A DNA stretch of 64,000 nucleotides from an uncultured Victivallaceae bacterium (GCA_944392655.1 CALXXL010000002.1:124001-188000), one strand, 5' to 3'. Positions 1 through 8,476 are shown, counted from the stretch's first letter. Notes: generated by a model not told the origin, from the letters alone. Made by a program: numbers and translations.

Positions 1-305
1 CTATGACTGTTACTCCTGACGACTACAACAAGCTGGTTGACAAGCACAATCCTGATGTAATTATTATTGCAGCCGGTCTTCCTGCCGGCTCACCTGCCGG
101 CATCCGTTGCATCAAAAAGAACAACAAGACTCCAGTATATCTCTCCTATAAATCCGGTATCAGAAGAGACATGGCTGAGCAGCTGGTTGGTGAAGGCTAT
201 GTTGCCGGAGCGATTGTCCGCACCAACAAATCCCAGAAAGATGCGGTTGCTTCAGCCGACCTTCAGGAAAGCTTTGATCAGATGTACAGCTACATTGGCG
301 AATAA
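1..305 (+). CDS. C-terminal fragment, possible receiver-like domain protein
   Basis: This reading frame is open at the left edge, so the gene probably begins before the window; the ATG at 3 may be internal. The visible 100 residues read like the second half of a CheY-type receiver fold: a hydrophobic strand (PDVIIIAAGLP), a following helix, a TPVYLSY strand, and a GAIV strand before a final helix. The aspartate normally phosphorylated in such domains would fall in the IIIAAG stretch and appears to be alanine. If the assignment is right, this would be a pseudo-receiver. The match is by fold pattern only and a different Rossmann-like domain is possible. A strong terminator follows within 20 bases of the stop, so the gene ends a transcription unit. 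Confidence 0.4.
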   Translation, partial: MTVTPDDYNKLVDKHNPDVIIIAAGLPAGSPAGIRCIKKNNKTPVYLSYKSGIRRDMAEQLVGEGYVAGAIVRTNKSQKDAVASADLQESFDQMYSYIGE

Positions 306-320
306 CAGCTAGCTGATTTC

Positions 321-350
321 AACCGCCCTGTATCCGGGGCGGTTTTTTTG
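321..350 (+). terminator. Rho-independent terminator
   Basis: Stem CCGCCC at 324-329 pairs with GGGCGG at 337-342, followed by seven T at 343-349. It ends the edge gene just before ttcA starts at 358. Confidence 0.85.
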
Positions 351-357
351 TATAGTT

Positions 358-1134
358 ATGAGTGATGTATGGTATCAGATCCGGCGTCGTGCAGGTGCAG
401 CGATAGCCAAATACAGGATGATCAATCCGGGTGACCGGATTATGGTCTGTCTTTCCGGAGGCAAAGACAGTGCGGTGCTGCTGCGTACGCTCTGCTTGCT
501 GCAAAAGCGTTCTCCGGTAAAATTTGAACTGGGAGGAGCGGTTTTCCATCCGGGTTTTGAACGTTTCAATATTGCATCAATACAAAAGCAGGCCGAAGAG
601 TGCGGCATAAAGCTGCACATCACCGGAGCCGACATTCCTCTCATTATCGAAGACAAATCAGCGCAAGATCATCCGTGTATGCTTTGCTCGCGTTTACGAC
701 GTGGTGCGCTGTACTCACTGGCGGAAAAGGAGGGCTACAATAAACTGGCGCTCGGCCATCATCTGGATGATCTTGCCGTATCGTTTTTAATCAGTCTCTT
801 CCGCGGGCAGGGTTTAACCACTATGGGGCCGAATGTAGCGGCGAAGGAACATGCCTTGCGGATAATCCGTCCACTGATAACCACGCAGGAATCGTTAATC
901 TCGCGTGCAGCGGCAACGTTGGAGATAGATTTCAGCGAACGTTGTCCTTATGCCGGAATGCTGTCGGCCTCCGGAGACCGGGCTTATTTCCGGCGTCTTA
1001 TGGATGATTTGACACAACGCATTCCCGACATTCGTGAGCAGATGCTCAATTCGCTTGGCAGCATTCAGCCGGACTATCTGCTGGATTTAAGGTTTCTCAA
1101 TTTGCCAGCTCCGGCAAAAGGCGGCTCAGATTGA
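358..1134 (+). CDS. ttcA: TtcA-family tRNA 2-thiocytidine synthetase
   Basis: ATP pyrophosphatase of the TtcA family, which in known members thiolates cytidine 32 of tRNA using ATP and an iron-sulfur cluster. The 258-residue protein has the PP-loop SGGKDS near residue 35, a central CMLC pair (CxxC) and a later cysteine in ERCPYAG, the layout TtcA uses to hold its cluster. The GHHLDD stretch is also typical. Its 3' end overlaps the 3' end of rsmA on the other strand by 38 bp. The gene starts only 8 bp after the upstream terminator's T-tract, so a promoter must lie inside or overlap that terminator, or the message reads through. I see no clear Shine-Dalgarno before the ATG. TtcA is strongly supported; the exact tRNA target is inferred from the family. 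Confidence 0.85.
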   Translation: MSDVWYQIRRRAGAAIAKYRMINPGDRIMVCLSGGKDSAVLLRTLCLLQKRSPVKFELGGAVFHPGFERFNIASIQKQAEECGIKLHITGADIPLIIEDKSAQDHPCMLCSRLRRGALYSLAEKEGYNKLALGHHLDDLAVSFLISLFRGQGLTTMGPNVAAKEHALRIIRPLITTQESLISRAAATLEIDFSERCPYAGMLSASGDRAYFRRLMDDLTQRIPDIREQMLNSLGSIQPDYLLDLRFLNLPAPAKGGSD

Positions 1135-1927
1135 GAAAATCCTGACAGGTAAGATTTTCCGGGCGGGCATCGACGGAGAGTTTCAATTGGTAAAGCGCCT
1201 CTGCCACACAATCGTTTCCGAATGCCGCGCCGAGAGTATTGGTCAATTTCTTTCTGCGTTGATGAAAAGCCATTCTGGCGATGGAATCCACCTTTTTTCG
1301 TTCGCACTCAGGCGGCACATTCTCCAATAATTGAGCCGCCAGCAGAGCCGACTCAACTGCGGGCGGTGGATAAAACACCTCCGGCGGAACGACTCTGACC
1401 AGTTCAAGTTTATACATCAGCTGCGCGCGGACGCTGAGTGCGCCGTAATTTTTGGTTTTAACGTCGGCAGCGAGCCGCTGAGCCATCTCTTTCTGTAGCA
1501 TGAAAAACCAGTTGGTAGGCGGATTATCCAGGGTCAGGAGTCTGGCAATAAACACAGAGCTTATTGCGTAAGGCAGATTGGCGATACAGCGGAACGGTCT
1601 GTCCTGCGGCAGTTGCGAAGCGAAATCGACCTTGCATGCGTCTCCTTCGATCAGGTGGAATTCCGGCATGGTAAACTCTTTTTTGAGATAATGAATCAGT
1701 CTGCGGTCAAACTCGATGGCATATACCTCTGCACCGGCCTCCAAAAGTCCTCTGGTCAAAGCTCCGAATCCCGGTCCCACCTCCAAAACGGTCATCCCCG
1801 GAGCCGCGCCGGAGGTACGGACAATGTAATCGAGCAAGTTTCCGTCAAGCAGAAAATTCTGCCCCAGTCCCCGTCCGGGGCGCATCCCCAGACTGGTCAT
1901 TATATCCATCAGCTGTTGTTTCTTCAT
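1097..1927 (-). CDS. rsmA: 16S rRNA (adenine1518/1519-N6)-dimethyltransferase RsmA/KsgA
   Basis: Dimethylates two adjacent adenines in the 3'-terminal hairpin of 16S rRNA with S-adenosylmethionine during small-subunit maturation. The 276-residue protein starts with the family's GQNFLLD stretch. It carries motif I LEVGPGFGALT and the catalytic NLPYAISS (NLPY) motif, and it has the usual KsgA length with the C-terminal helical domain. The gene converges on ttcA and the last 38 bp overlap its 3' end, so there is no room for a separate terminator between them. It diverges from the BamD-like gene, and the 140 bp between them must hold both promoters. Confidence 0.95.
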   Translation of the reverse strand: MKKQQLMDIMTSLGMRPGRGLGQNFLLDGNLLDYIVRTSGAAPGMTVLEVGPGFGALTRGLLEAGAEVYAIEFDRRLIHYLKKEFTMPEFHLIEGDACKVDFASQLPQDRPFRCIANLPYAISSVFIARLLTLDNPPTNWFFMLQKEMAQRLAADVKTKNYGALSVRAQLMYKLELVRVVPPEVFYPPPAVESALLAAQLLENVPPECERKKVDSIARMAFHQRRKKLTNTLGAAFGNDCVAEALYQLKLSVDARPENLTCQDFLNLSRLLPELAN

Positions 1928-1995
1928 AGTACATCCGTTTTAAAAATTAAACCAAGGTAATATAACATTTTTTCATGAAATGGCGAAAAGAAAAG

Positions 1996-2024
1996 TTGAA
2001 TTTTACCGTTAATTGCGATACAGT
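1996..2024 (+). promoter_or_regulatory. Probable sigma70-type promoter of the BamD-like gene
   Basis: TTGAAT at 1996-2001 and TACAGT at 2019-2024 with a 17 bp spacer. An inverted repeat begins immediately downstream. Confidence 0.5.
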
Positions 2025-2039
2025 ATGTTATTATAACAT
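2025..2039. repeat. 15-bp inverted repeat, possible operator
   Basis: ATGTTAT, one central T, ATAACAT: a perfect 7-bp inverted repeat placed right after the candidate -10 box, about where transcription would begin. The position suits a repressor site, but the sequence is AT-rich and could be chance. Confidence 0.35.
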
Positions 2040-2067
2040 AAGAAAAACAACAACAGGGAATACTCCA

Positions 2068-3153
2068 ATGACCCGACATTGGCTGACAGCAGCGTTTCTG
2101 GTGGTATCTTTTATCTCGGCGATTCCGCTCCGCGGATCTGATGATGATGCGAAAGCACTTCTGCGTGAAGCGCGTAATGAATACAAGGAAAAGGACTACT
2201 ATTCCGCGGCGTCAAAGAGTCTGGATGCCGAACACATGGCGGACTCGGTTGAATTGAAAGCCGAGGCGGTAAAGCTGGCGGTGCTCAGTTACCGTAAGGA
2301 GAAGCTGTACTACCGTGAATTTCAGAATATTGAGAAACTTCTGTCCAGCTACAGCTCCCAGGCGGACTACGCCAGTCTGGTAAAGCGTCAGTTTGAAATT
2401 GGTGACGCCTATTACAAGGGTCATCGTGATCCTGCCTACTATGCATTGCGCTGGGTTCCCTGGCTGTATGATGAAGATCGTACGATTGAGATTTACGAAA
2501 AGGCGCTGTCGCATGCGCCCTACTCTGAATCGGCGGCCACGGCCAAGCTGCGCACAGCGGTAAAGCTGATTGAAGAGAAAGGCGAGCTTGAAAAAGCGAT
2601 GGAGTTATTCCGCGGCATTGTCAAGGATCACCCGGACACACCGGAAGCGAAGATGGCACTGCTGAGGCTTGGGGTAACGCTGGCTGCATTGGCGGAATAC
2701 GGTGATGGCGATGGAGCGTACAACCGTGAAGCGATTGTAGTTCTGAACGAATACAAGAACAAATATCCGGAAGCCACCGAGCTTGATTACGTCAACAAAC
2801 TCATATTGCGCACCAGAGATATTCAGGCACAGCGTCTGATGAATATTGCCGATTTCTACCGTATGAACGACCGCAGCGAAGTTACAGAGCGTTATCTTGG
2901 CGAAGTGATCCGTCTTTATCCTGACACCAAAAGTGCGGAAGATGCCGAACGGATGCTCACCGAGATGGACAAGACCTATATTCCGCAGCCGGTTCAGCCG
3001 GCGATAGAGCCGAGATTGCAGAGCTACGATTCCTATCCGATTCCGGAGTACCGTGGCAAGCTGCTGATCACGCCGCAGCAGAGCGATGGCAAATATCTGC
3101 GGCCGATCTACGATTTAGGGCTCAACAATGAAGAATCCGGAGAGGGTAAATAG
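2068..3153 (+). CDS. BamD/YfiO-like periplasmic TPR protein
   Basis: About 361 residues from the ATG at 2068. This start is preferred over the in-frame ATG at 1975 because it has a purine-rich AGGGAA upstream and gives a clean signal peptide (TAAFLVVSFISAIPL), whereas the longer form has none. The mature part is helical repeats of the TPR type, including EYKEKDYYSAASKS, ELEKAMELFRGIVKDHPDT and a later VTERYLGEVIRLYPDT. The last of these resembles BamD, the helical partner of the BamA outer-membrane insertase. No lipobox cysteine follows the signal, unlike classical BamD, so anchoring would differ. It is 2 bp upstream of lptE, which supports a role in outer-membrane assembly. It could instead be a generic TPR protein. 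Confidence 0.65.
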   Translation: MTRHWLTAAFLVVSFISAIPLRGSDDDAKALLREARNEYKEKDYYSAASKSLDAEHMADSVELKAEAVKLAVLSYRKEKLYYREFQNIEKLLSSYSSQADYASLVKRQFEIGDAYYKGHRDPAYYALRWVPWLYDEDRTIEIYEKALSHAPYSESAATAKLRTAVKLIEEKGELEKAMELFRGIVKDHPDTPEAKMALLRLGVTLAALAEYGDGDGAYNREAIVVLNEYKNKYPEATELDYVNKLILRTRDIQAQRLMNIADFYRMNDRSEVTERYLGEVIRLYPDTKSAEDAERMLTEMDKTYIPQPVQPAIEPRLQSYDSYPIPEYRGKLLITPQQSDGKYLRPIYDLGLNNEESGEGK

Positions 3154-3155
3154 AT

Positions 3156-3671
3156 ATGAAAAAGCGAATTTTTTCTGCGTTGCTTACTTCTGCGCTGTTG
3201 TTTATTACCGGTTGCGGCTATCACTGGGGTTCGATTATGCACCCGCAGGTAAAATCCATAGCGATTGCGCCGGTGGTAAATGAGACGACGGCGTACAATG
3301 TAGCCAGTGATATGCGTATGATGCTGGCGGAGCAGTTTACGCTGGACGGCAGTTTAGAGTTGACCAGTCTGGAAACGAGCGATTGTATTCTTGAAACGCG
3401 GGTTCTCAGTGTAAAATTCACAGAAATCGATGATGACTCTTACGATGCCAGCGTCATCTACCGTCCGTCGGAATGGGAAGTAATAGTTGAAGCAGAATTC
3501 CGGGTAATCATCCCCGGAGTTCGTGAACCGTTGGTAAAGCCCCGCAAGGTTACCGGCCGTGCGCTGTTCAAATCGCAGGCGGATATGGAGACCAACCGCA
3601 TTCAGGCTACCAGAATGGCCTGTTCAGAAGCGGCTAAACTGATCATCATTTATACCACTGAAGCGTGGTAA
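3156..3671 (+). CDS. lptE: LptE/RlpB-like LPS-assembly lipoprotein
   Basis: LptE plugs the LptD barrel and helps place lipopolysaccharide in the outer leaflet. The 171-residue protein has a lipoprotein signal ending ITGCGYHWG, where the Cys-Gly-Tyr sequence is typical of LptE. It is followed by the family's pattern of a conserved strand VKSIAIAPVVNET and a long helix with MMLAEQF. The stop of the BamD-like gene and this ATG are separated by 2 bases, with GGAGAGGG ahead as the ribosome site, so the pair is translationally linked. No lptD is in the window. The family call rests on the N-terminal motif and overall pattern; LptE sequences diverge strongly. Confidence 0.7.
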   Translation: MKKRIFSALLTSALLFITGCGYHWGSIMHPQVKSIAIAPVVNETTAYNVASDMRMMLAEQFTLDGSLELTSLETSDCILETRVLSVKFTEIDDDSYDASVIYRPSEWEVIVEAEFRVIIPGVREPLVKPRKVTGRALFKSQADMETNRIQATRMACSEAAKLIIIYTTEAW

Positions 3672-3732
3672 TTCCGGTATTGCGGCTAACCGCCCGCGGT
3701 TAAAAAGAGCGGTGAATATTAAATTGATGTAA

Positions 3733-3768
3733 TAAAAAAAAGCGCGGAATTGTTTCCGCGCTTTTTTA
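3733..3768. terminator. Bidirectional terminator between lptE and pyrF
   Basis: GCGCGGAA and TTCCGCGC pair around a 3-base loop. The stem is flanked by an A-run on the left and a T-run on the right, so it can stop transcription from both strands. Confidence 0.85.
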
Positions 3769-3782
3769 TTGCCGTAAAACTT

Positions 3783-4598
3783 TTACGGACGGCATGACCG
3801 GATAAGGTCGCGCAGTTTGATTGTCGCGTTTCTGGCGGCATCGGCAAAATCGTCGCCGTTGGAGGCGTAGATAATGCCGCGGGAGGAGTTGATGATCAAG
3901 CCATAGCCATTGGCGGCCAGACCGTGTTCGAGAACCTTAGCCACATCGCCGCCCTGAGCTCCGACTCCGGGAACCAGGAAAGGCAGCTCCGGACATATAG
4001 CGCGGATGCGTCCCAACTCTTCCGGATATGTTGCGCCGATAACTAAAGCGGCGTTCTGATTATAATTATATTTATCGCGGGTAAGCACTGCCACATGCTC
4101 ATAAATCGGCATACCGTCGCATACCAGATTCTGCAAATCGTTGCCTCCGGCGTTGCTGGTGCGGCAGAGGATAATCACGCCGCGGTCGGCATAATCGAGG
4201 AATGGCTTAAGGGCGTCGCTGCCCATATATGGATTGACGGTAACGGCGTCGGCATTATAGCGGACAAAAGCCTCTTTAGCATACTGTGCTGCGGTGGAAC
4301 CGATATCACCGCGTTTTACGTCGAGGATAACGGGGACATCGGGATAATTTGTCTTAATATATTCGATGGTCATAGCGAGCTGATCATCGGCATTCTGTCC
4401 GGCATAATATGCCGCCTGTGGCTTGTATGCGCAAACGAGATCATGGGTTGCGTCAACCAGAGCCTTATTAAAGGCGAAAAAAGGATATTTTTCATTTTTG
4501 ACGCATTCGGGCATTTTAGCCAGATCCGGGTCGAGCCCTACGCAAACCATCGAATCGCTTTTGCGCCATATTGCCGCCATTTTTTCGTAAAAAGTCAT
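3783..4598 (-). CDS. pyrF: Orotidine 5'-phosphate decarboxylase (PyrF, long type)
   Basis: Last step of UMP synthesis: decarboxylation of orotidine monophosphate. At 271 residues it belongs to the longer bacterial class. Visible motifs are VGLDPDL near residue 20, YKPQAAYY, the catalytic LDVKRGDIGST with its lysine and aspartates, and the C-terminal VPGVGAQGGD phosphate-binding loop. It is the last gene of a minus-strand operon. Its ATG follows the stop of the radical SAM aminomutase gene by only 3 bases, and the terminator at 3733-3768 ends the unit. No other pyrimidine genes are nearby. Confidence 0.95.
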   Translation of the reverse strand: MTFYEKMAAIWRKSDSMVCVGLDPDLAKMPECVKNEKYPFFAFNKALVDATHDLVCAYKPQAAYYAGQNADDQLAMTIEYIKTNYPDVPVILDVKRGDIGSTAAQYAKEAFVRYNADAVTVNPYMGSDALKPFLDYADRGVIILCRTSNAGGNDLQNLVCDGMPIYEHVAVLTRDKYNYNQNAALVIGATYPEELGRIRAICPELPFLVPGVGAQGGDVAKVLEHGLAANGYGLIINSSRGIIYASNGDDFADAARNATIKLRDLIRSCRP

Positions 4599-4601
4599 TT
4601 T

Positions 4602-5630
4602 TCACTCCTTGTCCGGATATTTTATCAATTTTTTATTGTGAATGTCCCAGAAGCATCCATTCTCCTCATAGTCCGGTTGCAAAGCCACTTTGCCCCCGCC
4701 CTCCGGCAGATCGATGGCAAAAGTCGGAGTCCCGAGAGAAGATAGCCTTCCGCGCAGATAACGCAGTACCTCCAGCCCCGGTTCGATTCCGGTGGCAAAG
4801 TGCCGTACACCGCGCACCGGGTCGACATGAAAGAGATAGTGCGGTTTCACCTTAATTGCCAACAGCTTACGGAATAACTGCTCCAGAATTTCCGGAGAGT
4901 CGTTCACCCCTTTTAAGAGGACGGTCTGATTAAGCACCCATATCCCGCGTGAAATCAATTTACGGCACGCGTTGCTGCTCTCCGGCGTCACCTCATTGGG
5001 ATGGTTGAAATGCGTCAGCACCCACAATTTTTCGAATTCTGCCAGTTTTTCCGCCAGTTGTCCGGTAATTCTGTCTGGGAACATAACCGGTATACGGGTT
5101 CCCAGCCGGATGACTTTAATCTGTTCAAGTTCGCTGAAAACGCGGATAATCTCAATCAATCTCTCATCGGCCAGCATCATGGGGTCGCCGCCGGAGAGCA
5201 GAACCTCTTCGATCTCCGGATGCGCCTTGAGCGCAGCGACCATATCCTCAAGCTCCCGGTTGGAGATATCGTTCAGCTCCGCGTCTGATTTCCACAGCCG
5301 TTTACGGAAACAGAAGCGGCAGTGTCCGGCGCATTTGGCGGTTACGAGCACCACCACCCGGTCATAAAAGCGCCGGATCATGCGTGGAGCGATCATCTGC
5401 TGAGCCTCGGCCAGCGGGTCGAATTCTGAAGAGAGATCATCCAGCTCCGCGTCATCCGGCAGAATCTGCCGCAGCACGGGGTCATCAAATCCGTTATTCC
5501 GGTCGATCAATCCCAGATAGTAGCTGTTGGCCAGTACGGGATATATCTTATCCACCGCCATCCATTCCGGCGGAGTCTCAATTCCCAGAAACTCCGCCGC
5601 AGCGGATGCGCTGTGTATGAACCGGATCAT
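4602..5630 (-). CDS. KamA-family radical SAM lysine 2,3-aminomutase, EpmB-like
   Basis: Radical S-adenosylmethionine, pyridoxal-phosphate aminomutase. The iron-sulfur motif CAGHCRFC places cysteines at 100, 104 and 107. SGGDPMM follows, and PEGGGKV near the C-terminus holds the likely pyridoxal-phosphate lysine. At 342 residues it is short like EpmB (YjeK), which isomerises lysine for modifying elongation factor P, and lacks the longer tail of clostridial lysine aminomutases. No efp or epmA is in the window, so that role is inferred. The start ATG overlaps the stop of pgi as ATGA (4 bases) and the stop lies 3 bases before pyrF, so the three genes are coupled. Confidence 0.8.
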   Translation of the reverse strand: MIRFIHSASAAAEFLGIETPPEWMAVDKIYPVLANSYYLGLIDRNNGFDDPVLRQILPDDAELDDLSSEFDPLAEAQQMIAPRMIRRFYDRVVVLVTAKCAGHCRFCFRKRLWKSDAELNDISNRELEDMVAALKAHPEIEEVLLSGGDPMMLADERLIEIIRVFSELEQIKVIRLGTRIPVMFPDRITGQLAEKLAEFEKLWVLTHFNHPNEVTPESSNACRKLISRGIWVLNQTVLLKGVNDSPEILEQLFRKLLAIKVKPHYLFHVDPVRGVRHFATGIEPGLEVLRYLRGRLSSLGTPTFAIDLPEGGGKVALQPDYEENGCFWDIHNKKLIKYPDKE

Positions 5631-7171
5631 TTAACTTCGTAAATCCACTGACCGTTGACGAATTCGCGGCCGACTTCGCCGTTGACCGCCGCTTTGGCCA
5701 GCAATCCGGCGACAACCTCTTCTGCACCGCTTAATTTTGCCTTGGCGGCCAGCTCGGCGGCGGAACCTTTAACCGGTTTGAGCGCATTGAGAGCGGCAAA
5801 GAGCTCCTTGCGCTGAGCGAGAACACCCTTGGCCGCCAGCTTATATGCCTGAACTCCGGGCTGATGGAAGGCGTTAATATGGATCAATTCGGCATAAACC
5901 GCCACTGCCCGTTCGTAGAGAGCGATCAGCATCCCGAGGGTTGCGGGGGTAAGTTCTTCAATAGTTATGCGGATAACCTGACGTCCCTTACTCTGCAAAG
6001 CGGCGGAAAGTCCTTCGAGGAATCCGTGCAGATAGTCGCCCATGGTAACGCCGCCCTGGAGATTGATTTTGCGTGCATTTTTCAATACTTCAATAAATGT
6101 GACAAAGAAGTCGTCGCGGCCGTCGTTCAGCTGCTGGATAAATGCGTGCGCGTCGGTACCGCCTTTATTACCGAAGACGTTGAGGCCCTGATTAACCTTC
6201 TTGCCATCGAGATCCAGCTCTTTGCCGAGGCTTTCCATAACCAGCTGCTGCAGATAGCGGCTAAGCAGGATAAGCCGGTCGGAATAAGGTACGATAACCA
6301 TATTGCGGTCGCCGCGGCCGTTGCCGGCGATATACCACATAGCGGCCAGCAGATAAGATGGGTTGTCGAGGATTTCCGGCTGGCGTGTCCACTCGTCCAT
6401 CATGCATGCGCCGCGGAGGAAAGCGCCGAAATCGATTCCGGCGAGAGCGGCGGGCAGATGTCCGACAATACTGGTTTCGCTGGTACGTCCGCCGATAGAC
6501 TCAGCCATTTCAAATATGCGGAGATATCCTTTTTCTTCAGCGTGTTTGTACAATGCGCTGTTGAGCATGGTAATGACAGCCGACTGTTTAGCGATATCGA
6601 CGCCTGCGGCGGCAAAAATATCTTCCAGTGCGTCGAGGTTATTCTTGGTCTCCTGAGTACCGCCGGACTTGGAGATGGTCACAACGAGGGTGGTTTCAAG
6701 ATCCATCACCTGCATAAGATCCTCTACACCGGCGGGGTCGGTATTATCGAGGAAATATATTTTCAGATAACCGTGTCTCTGGGCATCGGAGAGTTCATTC
6801 CAGTACGGACCGTTGACAGCAAACTGCATCAGCTGCGGTCCCAGAGCGGACCCGCCGATACCGTTGATCACTGCCTGGGTGAATTTTTTCCCGGTGGAAG
6901 ACTTGATTTCGCCTGCGGCGATCTGATCGGCAAAAGCCTTTACCGATTTAAAGAGATCGCTGTCAAGATAATTTTTCCGGTCGGTAAAGTGGGTAACCTT
7001 ACGATTTTCGTCGGGATTTTTGATCTCGCCGGCCTCGATAGCCTGCATACCTGAGTGTGCGCGAACAAAGGCCGGTTTAAGATTTTCAATATCGGCGTCG
7101 TTAAACTTCATGCCGTTGACATTGAGCCCGAAACGGCATTCCGGGCAATACAGATTATATTTGCTGCTCAT
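5627..7171 (-). CDS. pgi: Glucose-6-phosphate isomerase
   Basis: Interconverts glucose 6-phosphate and fructose 6-phosphate. The protein shows GIGGSALGP, the phosphate-binding TISKSGGTQET, and a later GNKGGTDAHAF stretch typical of this sugar-isomerase fold. The start at 7171 (MSSKYNLY) is chosen over an in-frame start at 7252. The longer form would run back into the aminotransferase coding region, adds a low-complexity basic stretch, and ignores the GGAGAA ribosome site just before 7171. This leaves a 16 bp gap to the aminotransferase stop. The gene ends in an ATGA overlap with the aminomutase. About 514 residues, similar to other members. Confidence 0.9.
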   Translation of the reverse strand: MSSKYNLYCPECRFGLNVNGMKFNDADIENLKPAFVRAHSGMQAIEAGEIKNPDENRKVTHFTDRKNYLDSDLFKSVKAFADQIAAGEIKSSTGKKFTQAVINGIGGSALGPQLMQFAVNGPYWNELSDAQRHGYLKIYFLDNTDPAGVEDLMQVMDLETTLVVTISKSGGTQETKNNLDALEDIFAAAGVDIAKQSAVITMLNSALYKHAEEKGYLRIFEMAESIGGRTSETSIVGHLPAALAGIDFGAFLRGACMMDEWTRQPEILDNPSYLLAAMWYIAGNGRGDRNMVIVPYSDRLILLSRYLQQLVMESLGKELDLDGKKVNQGLNVFGNKGGTDAHAFIQQLNDGRDDFFVTFIEVLKNARKINLQGGVTMGDYLHGFLEGLSAALQSKGRQVIRITIEELTPATLGMLIALYERAVAVYAELIHINAFHQPGVQAYKLAAKGVLAQRKELFAALNALKPVKGSAAELAAKAKLSGAEEVVAGLLAKAAVNGEVGREFVNGQWIYEVK

Positions 7172-7187
7172 AATATTTTCTCCGCGG

Positions 7188-8381
7188 TTATTTTTCCAAA
7201 TTGCGCATCGCCCGGATGAACGACTCTTTCGATCCGGAGATGGTCTTTTCACTTACACAAAATGCCAGTCGCACAAACCCCTTGCCGCCGAAGCCGGTAC
7301 CCGGCACCACCAGCACCCGTTCCTTGACCAGAGCGTCCACCAGCTTAGACTCGTCCGCCACCGGTGATTTCGGGAAGAAGTAGAATGCGCCCTGCGGCAT
7401 AAAGTATTCGAATCCGGCGGCGTCGAGGACCTCTTTCATTGCCGTTCTTCTGGCGCGGTAAATTTCGAGATCGACTTCGGAGCCGATAGCGTCGATTAGA
7501 ATCTGCTGAGCGATTGCCGGAGCGTTGACAAACCCCAGGATGCGGTTGGAGAGTATGAGACCGCTCATCAAAAGAGCGCACTCCTTCATTGCCGGGTTGA
7601 CGGCGATATAACCGATACGTTCGCCAGCCAGCGAAAGATTCTTGGAATACGATCCGATAATAATGCTGTGCTCGTAGAGTTTGAAATATGATGGTATTTC
7701 CACGCCGTCAAAGTTGAGGAAGCGGTATGGTTCGTCGGAAATAAGATAGACCGTCCGGTTATATCGGCGTTCCATTTCGCGCATAAGATTGCAGAGCGCC
7801 TCCATTTCGTCACGGGTGTAGATGCGTCCGGTCGGATTATTGGGGGAGTTGATGATCACCGCTCTGGTTTTGGAAGAAAACGCCCGTTCAAACGCCTCCA
7901 GATCGAGGGAGAAATCGGCCGGATTGGTTGGCACCGGTATAAGTTTTCCGCCGAAGTTGCCGGTATAGAAGCCGTATTCGACGAAATACGGAGCCGGACA
8001 AAGCACCTCGTCGCCGGGATTCAGCACAGAACGGAACAGTACATTCATACCTCCGGCGGCGCCGCATGTCATAACCACATTTGCTCCTTTGACCTCTACG
8101 CCCTGCTCGCGGCTGACCTGAAGTGCCTGTTTCTCGCGGACCTCCGGATACCCTGCATTTGGCATATATCCGATGGAGAAAGGCTGTTCCACTTTAGCGG
8201 TAATTTTCATCAAAGCCTGATGAACGGCCTCCGGCGGCGGCAGATCCGGGTTGCCTAAACTGAAGTCATAAACATTATCCTCGCCGTACTGTTTTTTCAG
8301 TTCCAGTCCCGCCTCAAACATTTTGCGGATCATGGAAGAGTTGTTCAAGTAACCGGCTATTTCAGAAGTTACACAATCCAT
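7188..8381 (-). CDS. Class I/II PLP-dependent aminotransferase (aspartate aminotransferase-like)
   Basis: Pyridoxal-phosphate aminotransferase of fold type I. Seen are NSPNNPTGR (substrate-binding region), SDEPYR, and SYSKNLSLAGERIGY, where the lysine forms the internal aldimine. The N-terminal SLGNPDLPPP stretch suits the aspartate/alanine aminotransferase group. Substrate cannot be told from sequence alone. I choose the ATG at 8381, which has GAGG six bases upstream; an in-frame ATG at 8399 would place that GAGG inside the gene. It is the first gene of the aminotransferase-pgi-aminomutase-pyrF unit, downstream of gltA. Confidence 0.85.
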   Translation of the reverse strand: MDCVTSEIAGYLNNSSMIRKMFEAGLELKKQYGEDNVYDFSLGNPDLPPPEAVHQALMKITAKVEQPFSIGYMPNAGYPEVREKQALQVSREQGVEVKGANVVMTCGAAGGMNVLFRSVLNPGDEVLCPAPYFVEYGFYTGNFGGKLIPVPTNPADFSLDLEAFERAFSSKTRAVIINSPNNPTGRIYTRDEMEALCNLMREMERRYNRTVYLISDEPYRFLNFDGVEIPSYFKLYEHSIIIGSYSKNLSLAGERIGYIAVNPAMKECALLMSGLILSNRILGFVNAPAIAQQILIDAIGSEVDLEIYRARRTAMKEVLDAAGFEYFMPQGAFYFFPKSPVADESKLVDALVKERVLVVPGTGFGGKGFVRLAFCVSEKTISGSKESFIRAMRNLEK

Positions 8382-8435
8382 ATTTGCCTCATTTCTCACT
8401 ATATTCAGCGCTCTTTTGCGCCTTGCGTTTTAAAC

Positions 8436-8465
8436 AAACAAGCCGCACTTTTCCTGCGCGGCCTG
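8436..8465 (-). terminator. Weak terminator after gltA
   Basis: On the minus strand GCCGC pairs with GCGGC across an 11-base loop and is followed by TTGTTTGTTT. The short stem and interrupted T-tract suggest partial termination, with some read-through into the aminotransferase gene. Confidence 0.45.
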
Positions 8466-8476
8466 TAAAAAGTCAA

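Noticed and set aside
1975-2067. Upstream in-frame start for the BamD-like protein
   Set aside because: It would cover the promoter and inverted repeat, and it hides the signal peptide that begins at 2068.
5864-7054. 396-codon open frame antisense to pgi
   Set aside because: pgi motifs on the minus strand are clear and the plus frame has no ribosome site.
7172-7252. N-terminal extension of glucose-6-phosphate isomerase
   Set aside because: It overlaps the upstream aminotransferase gene, and a proper ribosome site precedes 7171.
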